Positions 54,928 to 64,000 of a DNA stretch of 64,000 nucleotides are shown here, in pieces. Source of the stretch: Armigeres subalbatus (Eukaryota > Arthropoda > Insecta > Diptera > Culicidae); NCBI RefSeq assembly GCF_024139115.2, contig NC_085141.1, positions 135,159,822 to 135,223,821 of the forward strand, in the 5' to 3' direction. The first letter of the stretch is position 1. Every line of letters begins with the position of its first letter. The notes below the pieces were generated by a model. The model made no database searches. It had not been told where the DNA came from and worked only from the letters and a program-made list of their open reading frames with translations. The position numbers and the translations under genes were made by a program.

Positions 54928-55122
54928 CCGCCAGAAATTTGTATGGCGAAAGACATCTAACGCGGGTTTTCTCAAAATTAGGAACTTTTCATGAAAAACT
55001 ATTTGGTACCGGTTATGAAGGATGGTGTCCGGTACTACGCCTACCAAATATTTTTTCGATTAAGGTGCTTAATTTTGAGAAATCGAACCTTAGATGCCTT
55101 TCGCCATACTGATTTCAGAAAG
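54928..55122. mobile_element. TTAA-flanked MITE, family 2, sharing a TTAA with family 1
   Basis: The arms 54932-54988 and 55062-55118 are imperfect reverse complements, with the shared core GTATGGCGAAAG and CTTTCGCCATAC. TTAA flanks it at 54924-54927 and 55123-55126. The left TTAA is also the right TTAA of the preceding MITE, giving TTAA-MITE1-TTAA-MITE2-TTAA. Confidence 0.78.
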
Positions 55123-55323
55123 TTAACTCCTAGTGTGCCGCTGTAAGCATGCTCAAAGCAGGCGATTCATTATTAGTAGGCAACCTAGAACCACAATTCT
55201 TATACCGAAATAAGCCTTCATTCAAATTTTGATCTTTCGGCATTTTGCATCATAGGGATGTACAGGACCCATAAGTAAAGTAAGCAAACAGGTGTACAAA
55301 GTGGATGCCATATACGTAGGTTT

Positions 55324-55910
55324 TTGGTACTGAAGCGTGGCGCGCAGTCCAGCGGGGTAGCTTACAAAAAGCTTGCCCAGGAGGTCTTGGGTGATGGCGC
55401 GCAGGTCAGGTCGTTGGGTGCGGAAGTGACCCTCCAGTGTAAGCAGCTGGACGAGGTCACGACCGCGGAAGACGTCGTCTCTGCCGTCAAAGAGCAGTGC
55501 GGCACAGAGGTTGAGCGGTCCTCTGTACGTCTAAGGTGGATTCTTTGGTACGCAGGTAGCCTATCTCAGACTACCGGTGGCTGACGCCAAAAAGGTCACT
55601 GAGAAAGGGAAGCTGAAGATCGGCTGTTCAGTATGCCCAGTAAGCGTGCTCCAGCCACCTTCAGTGGACAGGTGCTACCGGTGCCTTGAGTCCGGGCACA
55701 AGACTTATGACTGAAAGGGCCCATACCGAAGCAAGATGTGTCGTCGCTGCGGCGAGGAGGTACACAAGGCGCAGGAATGCGACAAGGCACCTAGGTACCT
55801 TATCTGCGCCAGTAAGAAGCAGACCCGGAACCATGCTATGGGTGGGCCTGCGTGTCCCTTCGGAGAAGCCAATCGGAAAAAGCCGTGCACGTAACACAGC
55901 TGAATCTGAA
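55324..55910 (+). pseudogene. R1(+) ORF1 C-terminal part with zinc knuckles
   Basis: SSGVAYKKLAQEVLGDGAQV and VTLQCKQLDEVTTAEDVVSA (55324-55584) are the central ORF1 domain. After a frame change, CYRCLESGHKTYD and CRRCGEEVHKAQEC are CCHC knuckles (55670-55780), and a third, degenerate one follows (ICASKKQTRNHAMGGPACPF-like). ORF1 binds the element RNA. The frame carries at least one internal stop near 55715. Confidence 0.8.
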
Positions 55911-58570
55911 CCACTGTGTAGTGTGCACCTGCCCAGCAACTGCTGTGGCAGGCGGTCTCGGAGTCGACAACGTCCCTACCGACAATGGCAACTGGGTGGC
56001 GGACGGGTCTAGGTCGGCGTCAATCTGCACAACGGGAAGGTGCCCCGTTCAAGAGGTTGTACACTCCTCCGCGGAGGGTGTCGCGATAGCCAAGATCAAT
56101 GGGGTGTTCTATTGTAGCTGCCCAAGTAACATTCATACAGCTCTTTGGCATTCGATGTTATTTATTATGGTTTTATTATGGCAATAGGCTTGCTCTCTAG
56201 TTTTGATAAAGCATTTACCACGCCTAAATTGTGATCCATCTTCAAGCTGTTGCCAAAACCATTTGTGGCAGGTTATAAATTCCGAATACTATGAAGTTTT
56301 AAATATGAACTTATTAGGGCAGTCCATGCCTTGATTAAACCTATCTGGAAAATATCATTAAAACTCCTTGATGTTTGTTTTATTTGTCATGATAAAATAC
56401 TTCTTAAAGTAGTTTTGTTACTATAAAAGTTACTTTCGGCTTTAAATCAGGTCAATTGGCATTTGTGCTTGCTACATAAAGAGTCTAATAAAATACAAAC
56501 TCTGCAGCTCTAAAAAAACCAGAACCAAAAAAGTGGGAAAGTGAAGACGAGTAGTAAGAGCTGAATCCTTCATTATTGCAAAAGAAATAGCTCTGAAACA
56601 TCACCACACTGCTTGCTTACTCATAATATGCATCCTGACCAATTTTCAGCTTTATAAATAAACTTGATATCGAAATATTCATTTCCGAAATCACGAGGTG
56701 ACAAACTTGAATACAAGATAGAAGAAAAACACGGTACGCAGACCCGCTCCAGTCGCTATAAATGTTTCACTTTTCCACTTTTCCAACAGTGGTACGGAAA
56801 TGTTTTTTTATGTGTCCGACTGATAAAGCGCCGTCACCACTAGTTGAGTACTTCATGTTTTACTTACGTGTATTGAATGATCAATTTGAATTCTATCCAA
56901 ATTATATCCATGCCCTGTGTTTTCCTTTCGTTTGGTAAACATGAACTGTCAAATTCACTCTAGTTATGGTCACCATATATGTCGAAAAATTACCATTCAG
57001 CATTTATAACAGTCATTCGAGCCTTCATACATGCCATATCTAAACATTATGATTTTATTGTTAATTTCATCGAAGCAAAGCAATGTGAATAAATGGATGG
57101 CGAGAAATCATCTCGCATGCCATCGCCATATTTTTTTCACCTCACATTAGGAGAGAGTTTCGAAACGAAATATCTGTTAGTACTGCATTACATTTAAGAT
57201 TTTTAAGAAATTTTATAAACAAATTATCTGCAAATAATAAAACAATGAAATAATACGCAATTAACAGATAAGTGCAAATTTAACAACAATTTGTTTTCGA
57301 AAATAATATTTAAAACGAGGTTTACTGAGAGCGCATCAGTTATATTGGAGTTTCGCACTATATGACACAATAAATCTCATTTGGCACCAAAAATTGAAGC
57401 ATCATACATCAAATCTGCTTTGATTATTTTTCTCGATGATTATAAATATTTCATTTCAATGTTTGATTATGGCATTTTATGGTTCCATGTACAATAAACA
57501 TCGATTTATTTTGTTGAGACTGAACGTATTTTATTATATCATGTGAATGTTTGCATAAAGCTAGATCTAGAGATTTCCGCAGGCATCAAGATTAAGTGGC
57601 TTAGAAAAGGTTTCAAATGAGGCCAACTGTCTTTTATAATGGTTTACAAATAGATCACGAAAGGTTTTTGGTGCCGAATTCGTATTCATGCTTTGTCATA
57701 TTCTGATCTTGAAACCCGTCTTGCATTTACCCTTCAAAACCATTTCAAGGGTGGGCCAACTAGGCAGATACTACTCTCCAAGAGGTTTTGGTGTTAGCGA
57801 TAAAGAATAAAATGCCTTGACTATGGTTTTATTGTTGTAGGATTCAAATACTCTTGTAGTAAATCATAAATCTTAAAATGTTACTTGGGTGCTACGCCCC
57901 ACCAAGGTGGCCAATGGAACAGTTCAACAGATGATCGACAGGCTATCGCCCGACCTAGTAGATTGGAGCCCGTTCGTTATAGCGGGAGACTTCAATGCTT
58001 GGGCAGTGGAATGGGGCAGCCGCTGCACCAACCAGAGGTGCAAGCGTTACTCGAGGCACTTGCAAAACTCGACGCAGTGCTTGTCAATGACGGAGCCAGT
58101 AGCACATTTCGTAGGAATGGGGCCGAGTCATGGATAGATGTAACGTTTGTCAGCCCCGGTCTGGTCTCTGACCTGGACTGGAGGGTAGACGAGGGCTACA
58201 CCCATAGTGATCACCTAGCAATTCGCTTCAAGATCAACTATGGTGTGCAGCGTCCGAGGGCGGGTGATCCCAGTCAGGTCTGTGGGTGGAGAACCAATCA
58301 CTTCAACAGCGAAGTTTTCACCGCCGCCCTGGGACTGGAAGCCAACACAGTCTAAGCGGGGATGCGATGGTAGCTGTCCTATCACGTGCGTGCGATGCTA
58401 CTATGCCGAGGAAAGCCCTGCCAAGAAATGGCAGACGCCCGGTATACTGGTGGAGTGCCGAAATTGCAGCCACAAGGCTAGACGTAGGCTAGACGCAACG
58501 AGCCCGCACCGAGGAGGAAAGAGCGGTTCGCCGGGAAGTGTTTCAAACTGCGAGACTGGCCCTTAACAAG
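55852..58570 (+). pseudogene. R1(+) endonuclease and linker, split by a TG-flanked element
   Basis: VTQLNLNHC opens ORF2 and DNGNWVADGS and AKINGVFYCSC follow, up to 56120. After the insert (57890) YAPPRWPMEQF and VIAGDFNAWAVEWGS (GD-N motif) resume, then SWIDVTFVSPGLV and YTHSDHLAIRF with the SDH motif. Frames change near 57960, 58060 and 58360. The original coding sequence is restored if the insert and one TG are removed. Confidence 0.85.
56121..57889. mobile_element. 1,769-bp non-coding element with CCCAAGTAACATT ends and TG duplication
   Basis: CCCAAGTAACATT at 56121-56133 is the exact reverse complement of 57877-57889. The host R1 reads GTAGC-TG before it and TG-CTACGCC after it, and the uninterrupted R1 coding (CSCYAPP) contains only one TG, so the duplication is TG. 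No transposase is readable in the AT-rich interior. The superfamily is unknown. Confidence 0.8.
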
Positions 58571-60978
58571 TCCATTAAGAGCAGCAAGAGATCGTGCTTC
58601 GACAACCTGTGCGAGGGTGCCAATGCGAATCCGTGGGGTGACGCCTATAGGATCGTGATGGCCAAGACCAAAGGGGGTTCTTCACCCCCCGAACGGTCAC
58701 CGGACCGGTTGGCGAGGATTATCGAAGTACTCTTCCCGTCCCGAGCCACAAATCCCTGGCCTCCTCCTGCGCTGCAAGGCGCTGGGAGTGTGGCCGAAAT
58801 GGTGGCTCCGGTGACGAACGAAGAGTTACTCGCAGTGGCTAACACCCTTGCGATGAACAAAGCTCCATGCCCCCCATGCGATCATAGCGAACCCGAACAT
58901 GGTCAGGCTAGCTATGCAGAGATGCCTGGATGAGTGTCGTTTCCCTGAGAGATGGAAAAGGCAGAAGTTGGTACTGCTGCCGAAGGCCGGGAAGCCTCCG
59001 GGCGACCCATCGGCGTACAGACCAATTTGCCTGATCGACACGACGGGTAAACTGCTCGAGAGGATCATCCTCAACAGGCTCACCCCGTACGCAGAGGGTA
59101 CGGATGGCCTGTCGAGTAACCAGTTTGGTTTTCGGAAGGGTAAGTCCACGGTGGACGCTATCAACTCAGTGCTCAAGACTGCAGAGGTAGCGATCCAACG
59201 GAAAAGGCGAGGAATTCGATACTGTGCGTTGGTGACACTGGACGTGAAGAACGCATTCAACAGCGCAAGCTGGGATGCCATCGCGCTCTCGTTACACCGG
59301 CTTAGCCTGCCGGTGGGACTGTACCGGATCTTGGAAAGCTACTTCCAGAACCGTGTGCTGCTATACGAGACCGATGCCGGTCAGAAAAGTGTTCCTATTA
59401 CCGCAGGAGTCCCGCAAGGGTCAATCCTGGGACCGGTACTATGGAACCTGATGTATGACGGGGTTCTGAAGCTAAAGTTCCCTCCTGGTGTGAAGATCGT
59501 CGGCTTTGCTGACGATGTAACCCTAGAGGTCTACGGGGAGTCAATCCCCGAAGTAGAGCTAACCGCAGAACACGCGATCAGCACTGTGGCGGACTGGATG
59601 AGTGCGAGAGGCCTTGAGCTCGCTCAACATAAGACGGAGGTGGTTATCGTCAACAACCGTAAGTCGGCACAACATGCAGTTGTACACGTGGGAGACGTGC
59701 CCAGACAACCAGAATGCATGCATAATAGAATTGTTTTTCTGTTATGCGATGCCTATGCGCACAAATTTCATCGCTTACCAGTCGCGAAAACACTTTTTAC
59801 GTGCAAAAGTGGAGGCGATATAAGTGTATTTCTTATCCGACGTTGCACGGAAGTGTATGCGATGTGCACGATTTTTATGCGAGTTTGTTCGTTATGCATT
59901 GCGATGTAGTTTGTGATAACAAACTCTGTTTGACAGATAATCCGATTTCATGTGAGTTTGATTGCAGGAATATGCGATGTCAACAAATGAAGCTGGAATA
60001 AACTCGTAAAATAGCCTACTGTGCGGGAAAATTTATAAATAAACTGATGAGCTTTGCACAACAATGCGAATCTGATGAAACTTGGATCGGTAAACGATTT
60101 TGATCGTGCATTCTTATGCGATGTGTGGTTGTCTGGGTGGCGATCACTTCAAAGCGGAGTCTGAAGATTCTTGGGGTCATCATAGACGACAAGCTTACCT
60201 TCGGTAGCCATGTCAAATATGCGTGCAAGAAGGCTTCGACTGCTGTGGCGGCATTATCGAGGATGATGTCCATCTGCTCCAGGTGTGGGCCAGTAGACGT
60301 AGGCTACTGGCAGGCGTTGCCGCATCTATTCTTAGGTACGGCGGCTCGTCTTGGACAAATGCACTGGGGGTAACCAGTTACCTGCAGAAACTGGAGAGCA
60401 CCTACCGCTTGATGTGTCTCAGGGTGATATCGGCCTACCGCACGGTATCGCACGACGCATCCTGCGTGATAGCGAGTATGATGCCAGTCGGGCTGGTCAT
60501 CCGGGAAGACGAGGAGTGTTTTGACCTACGTGGCACCAGAGGAGCCCGCGAGCGTACCAGGGTAACTTCGGTTGCCAGATGGCAGCACGAGTGGGCTAAC
60601 TCCTCGAAAGGTAGGGGGACCCACCGGCTGATTCCTAACATATCAAGCTGGGTGGGGAGACCCCATGGGGAGGTTCACTTCCATCTGACACAATTCCTGT
60701 CAGGCCATGGCTGTTTCCGACAATACCACCACAGGTTTGGGCACGCGGAGGTCCCCGTCTGCCCTGACTGCCCAGGTGTTGACGAAACTGCAGAGCACAT
60801 ACTGTTCGTATGTCCTCGTTTCGACGTCGAAAGAAAAGCAATGCTAGACGTTTGCGGCCGGGACACAACTCCGGATAACCTTATCCAGAGGATGTGTCAA
60901 GCGGTGGAGAAGTGGAACGCAGTCTCGACTGCAACCACCCAGATTACCTGCAGACTGCAGAGAATCTTGTGCACCTAG
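58571..60978 (+). pseudogene. R1(+) reverse transcriptase and C-terminal zinc domain
   Basis: The 58899-59909 frame carries LPKAGKPPGDPSAYRPICLID, QFGFRKGKSTVDAIN, VTLDVKNAFNSASWDAI, GVPQGSILGPVLWN and the intact active site VGFADDVTLEV. It runs at 59700 into a TG-flanked insert, so its last 70 codons are foreign. R1 coding resumes at 60140 (AITSKRSLKILGVIIDDKL), shifts near 60290, and ends in 60223-60978 with the zinc set CPDCPGVDETAEHILFVCPRF and LQRILCT. One more break lies near 58900. Confidence 0.87.
59700..60137. mobile_element. 438-bp element with CCCAGACAACCA ends and TG duplication
   Basis: CCCAGACAACCA at 59700-59711 is the exact reverse complement of 60126-60137. TG lies at 59698-59699 and 60138-60139, and removing the insert with one TG restores R1 codons (GAC GTG GCG ATC). 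The interior has about five copies of a TATGCGATG motif, two of them close to the ends, as transposase-binding repeats often are. It is non-coding. Confidence 0.83.
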
Positions 60979-61119
60979 CAGCAATCGACAAGCAGTACTA
61001 ACTTGTGATTGGCTAGCTAGAGCGAAAGTGCCGAACGCGGAGAAGTGTGTGGAGTAGCGCAGGAATGTTGGTTCCTATGACTACTGATACCCCGCGGCGT
61101 GGCAGAGGAGTGTGGGTCA

Positions 61120-61660
61120 GCATCCAAGTCAGTCTCACATGGAACGAAAGGAATGAGCATACAAATCAGTCTCACACGGTATGTTTGAGTTGAGCTAGTC
61201 TCATATGGCATGAACGAGGTGAGTCAGACTCACATGGTATGTCAGAAGTGGGAACCTAAGCGAAATGTCCCACAAGGGATGCCAGAGCGAGTGTTAGGTC
61301 GAATGACTAGAGTAGTATGTGTCAGCGCGAACTGAATGAAAGAGGTGAGCAGACTCACATGGTATGATAAAGGTGGGCACACAAGTTAGACCCACACGGC
61401 ATGATAGAGGTGAGCACACAAGTCAGACTCACATGAGCGTTAGCGTGAGTGCAAGCATGGAGTGCATGAGCATGAATCAAGTGTTTGGGTGAGCAGAGCA
61501 TACAAGTTAGACTCACACGGTATGAGAAGGGTGGGCACACAAGTCAGGCATGACAGAGGTGCAACAGAGTATGTAGGGTGTGTTAGAGGGTGTGATAGAG
61601 TGAGCACCCAAGTAAGACTCGCATGGGACGGGTGCCTGTGTGAGCGAGAATGAGCGAGTA
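61120..61660 (+). repeat. R1 3'-UTR minisatellite, ~37-bp unit
   Basis: Diverged units with the shared core CAAGTCAGACTCACATGG and GAGGTGAGCACA recur about ten times between the end of ORF2 and the poly-A. The clearest neighbouring units are about 37 bp apart. Some units are shorter or interrupted. Confidence 0.7.
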
Positions 61661-61860
61661 CGTTTAGTACTGCCATCCCCCAGAAGTAGTACTGGGAGGT
61701 AGTTCCAGGGGGAAACGATGGCGGAGTCCAAGGGAGTTTAGTCGGTATTACCGGTACGGTCGAGTCCGACACTCCAGCACACTTCCGTGTGGTAGTTTGG
61801 CAACTACAATGCACGTGTGCTGGGTTAGTGTGCAAATGCATTCTCCCTTGCAAAAAAAAA

Positions 61861-62556
61861 GACCTGGAAGCTGCGGATAGACCCGCTTTTCTGCTTTCAA
61901 GCGACTAGAGAGATATTTTGAAATCAATAAAATTATTTTGCAATTACTTGGCTGTCAAACATTTCCCGCTCTTTGAATTTCTCTTTTCATGTTGCATGAA
62001 GGCGCACAAACGCGCGAGACTCTACATGACTTTACGATGGTTTACATACATTCCTGCTCCAATCAGCTGCTGTATCTCGTGAAATCTCGTAACGAGTGCT
62101 TTTTAGTTGCATTCCTACTAATTTTCCACTCGAAATATAAAGTGAATATATTTGTTACAAAGAATGCAAAACTCAAAGTTAATTTTTATTTTTTCCTTGA
62201 ATAATAACAATACTTCTCAAAATAAGATCTAAAACGAACATAACCACAATCTTCAATGTTTGGCTCCGGCACAATAGAAAATTTTGGCTTCAGTTTGACA
62301 ACCAAATCGATTCTATCCGCACAACCCAGGTATAGACCTCTACACAGAAAAAAATTCCATGGTAACAATTACTATTTTGTAGACTACGTTTTTGAAACAA
62401 CCACAAAATTTCAGTTAAATTAACCATGCATTCGGACAAATTCACTACTGATTCAGTTCATGTAACAACATTCCACCACGACCACAGTTGATTTTTACTG
62501 CGCGCATGGTAAAATCAAACGGGTTTGTTGTCTGCTGAAAATCGTCGGTGCGTATA
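61861..62556. other. Unassigned DNA
   Basis: No gene recognised. AT-rich flank after the R1 poly-A. The part 62341-62520 begins with a CACAGAAAAAAATT word like MITE ends seen elsewhere, but I could not find a partner. Confidence 0.4.
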
Positions 62557-62820
62557 TGTGATTATACAATCAAGCCATGTGGTGAATTTCAAATTCACCA
62601 CACGGTTTTTTACTTCTGTTATCAAAGTTCAAATCTTGCGTAATAATATTCGTACAATGCTGAAATTTAAGTCGATTGTTTAGCATGAGTAAGCAGACGA
62701 TCTTCGGATGTTTCATCCCCATGGGCGTTGTGGTTCTCTCAATTCGTGCTCTTGAAAAATCACTAGAAAAAGCACGTGGTTTCCAAGATGGCCGATTTGT
62801 GGCTTTGTTGTATAACCACC
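62557..62820. mobile_element. TTAA-type MITE, family 1, copy 2
   Basis: It is collinear with 54658-54923 and very similar, with the same ends. TTAA is present on the right (62821-62824). On the left the expected TTAA reads TATA (62553-62556), a probable point change. Confidence 0.82.
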
Positions 62821-62824
62821 TTAA

Positions 62825-64000
62825 ATTAACCCTTTGGAATGGTAGTTTCGACCGCAACATTTTTTTGCGTGTAGCCACCAGGATAACCACTCATTGACAC
62901 TACACTGAAAAAACTGATTATATCAGCATCATAAGATCTCCGTTTGAAATTTCGACATTCGAAAATGTGATGATTGTTAAAAGTTTTTCTTTTGGAATGA
63001 ATTTCAAAAATCACTCTCATGAAATATTTTGGGTATATTTAAATAAATGTAACTTGACTTCGAACCATGTATGTCAAAATTACAAGGCACGTGATTATAC
63101 CAAACGTCCATCGACTCTTCAAGAAATCATCTTGCTAAATAGCCGATATAAATGCAGAAAAAGTTGCAACGCACTAGCCTATCTTGGATGACCAGGGGAA
63201 AACCTCCTAAATCGATGCACCCACCCGACACGTTCCGTCCGACAAGCAACGGAGAGCTCTACGTCCTGGCCAGCTGCTAGTTTGTAGGATAGATGCCCTA
63301 CCGGCATCCAAGCCGACATGCGCGAATTCGGGTGGTGGGCTGTTCTCTAGAACACGTCGAAGATGGAGGTCATTAGATTATCAGTCGGCGGCAATATATC
63401 AGCATCGTGGCATCCGAGTGATGTTAGGAATGTATACGTGAGTGGTGACAGCATGGCTTTGCGTGTGCCCGGTATTGTAACCGCACATCTTACCGCTAAG
63501 CTGAATAAGGGCCCAATTCGCCCTTTAAGTGTTGGCTTTTGCTAAAAATGCCAACTGAAGACCCATTAGGCATTAGACAACATGAATCCAGAACTTTTGA
63601 ACGTTTTGGATGCAAAAGCTTACTATTTTAGCACCCTAATATCTGTCTCTAATTAACTTAATAAATTTCCTTTTTTTCATGATTTGATGACCGTTGAAAC
63701 ATTGCCTCACGTTCCATAAATTGAAAACTCCCTCGCATTGTCATCATCAGGCTCTGCACCGCATCGCCGCCGTTGTCATCAGTCCGCAGAAACCTTATTG
63801 ATTTGCATACTTTGCGAAAGCATTCGATTCGCCTCGCCTTCGAGTTTCGATCTTTACGACTGTCTGACTGCCCACAAGTCACATTGACCGACCGAGCGCA
63901 AAGCAGCTCCAGAGACAGTCCAGATCCGAAATCGGTCATATATCACCACTGTCGATGAGCGGTAAATTAGTATTTTTAACGATTTCTTAATTATACTTTT
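62825..64000. other. Unassigned DNA
   Basis: No gene recognised. Short open frames (for example 63363-63545 and 63658-63939) have no recognisable domain. The GC content rises at 63200-63500 without a clear coding signal. Confidence 0.4.

Larger units (their letters stand above)
55320..61858 (+). mobile_element. R1-clade LINE (plus strand), defective, with two DNA-element insertions
   Basis: It is 5'-truncated in ORF1 near 55320, followed by ORF1 zinc knuckles, endonuclease, RT, the C-terminal zinc-binding domain, and a long 3' UTR with a minisatellite. A run of A's ends it at 61851-61859. Elements at 56121-57889 and 59700-60137 interrupt the endonuclease and RT. Stops and frame changes make the copy inactive. 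Confidence 0.88.

Noticed and set aside
58899..59909. Treating the 336-residue frame as a complete RT gene
   Set aside because: Its last ~70 codons are in the TG-flanked insert, and the true RT continues at 60140.
61355..61853. Histidine/threonine-rich minus-strand frames
   Set aside because: They are antisense readings of the R1 3'-UTR minisatellite.
1..64000. CRISPR arrays, operons, bacterial promoters or terminators
   Set aside because: The sequence is plainly animal nuclear DNA, and the tandem repeats seen lack the regular repeat-spacer structure.

Overview
This is eukaryotic, almost certainly culicine mosquito (Aedes-like) DNA. That inference rests on the transposon mix: RTE, R1, LOA and Jockey clade LINEs, a gypsy-type errantivirus, a BEL/Pao fragment, tRNA-derived SINEs and many MITEs, all in AT-rich DNA with no recognisable host exon, rRNA, functional tRNA, operon or CRISPR. 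I recognise no host protein-coding gene. The unassigned stretches look intergenic or intronic.

Layout. 1-6 kb: unassigned DNA with a 992-bp element with perfect 25-bp inverted ends and a 5-bp target duplication (376-1367). 6.0-8.9 kb: broken RTE LINE copy A (minus). 9.57-9.79 kb: MITE with a 9-bp duplication. 10.4 kb: SINE. 13.34-20.32 kb: complete-boundary errantivirus with nearly identical LTRs, a decapitated gag, a frameshifted pol and an intact env. 20.3-26.5 kb: R1 LINE (minus), split by RTE copy B with a 9-bp duplication. 26.5-28.1 kb: 1.57-kb TA-flanked element without a transposase. 29.9-31.1 kb: an ORF1-only LINE with an intact 328-residue ORF and a 12-bp duplication. 33.3 kb: small TA-flanked MITE. 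35.5-37.6 kb: BEL/Pao pol fragment. 37.6-50.2 kb: a nest in which RTE copy D lies inside a LOA element, which lies inside a Jockey element, with RTE copy C abutting. 51 kb: a SINE interrupted by a MITE. 54.3-55.1 kb: an R1 endonuclease scrap and two head-to-tail TTAA-flanked MITEs. 55.3-61.86 kb: R1 LINE (plus), interrupted by two DNA elements that both made a TG dinucleotide duplication, and ending in a 3'-UTR minisatellite.

How it works together. Nothing here forms a pathway. It is a stratified graveyard in which target-site duplications give a readable order of insertion: Jockey before LOA before RTE D, R1(-) before RTE B, and R1(+) before two TG-flanked elements. The most potentially active items are the errantivirus env (intact), the ORF1-only LINE (intact) and the RTE RT domains (few breaks). 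All LINE ORFs except the ORF1-only element carry stops or frameshifts, so they are annotated as pseudogenes. Insertions between 20 and 50 kb are mostly on the minus strand, which makes a piRNA-producing locus worth testing.
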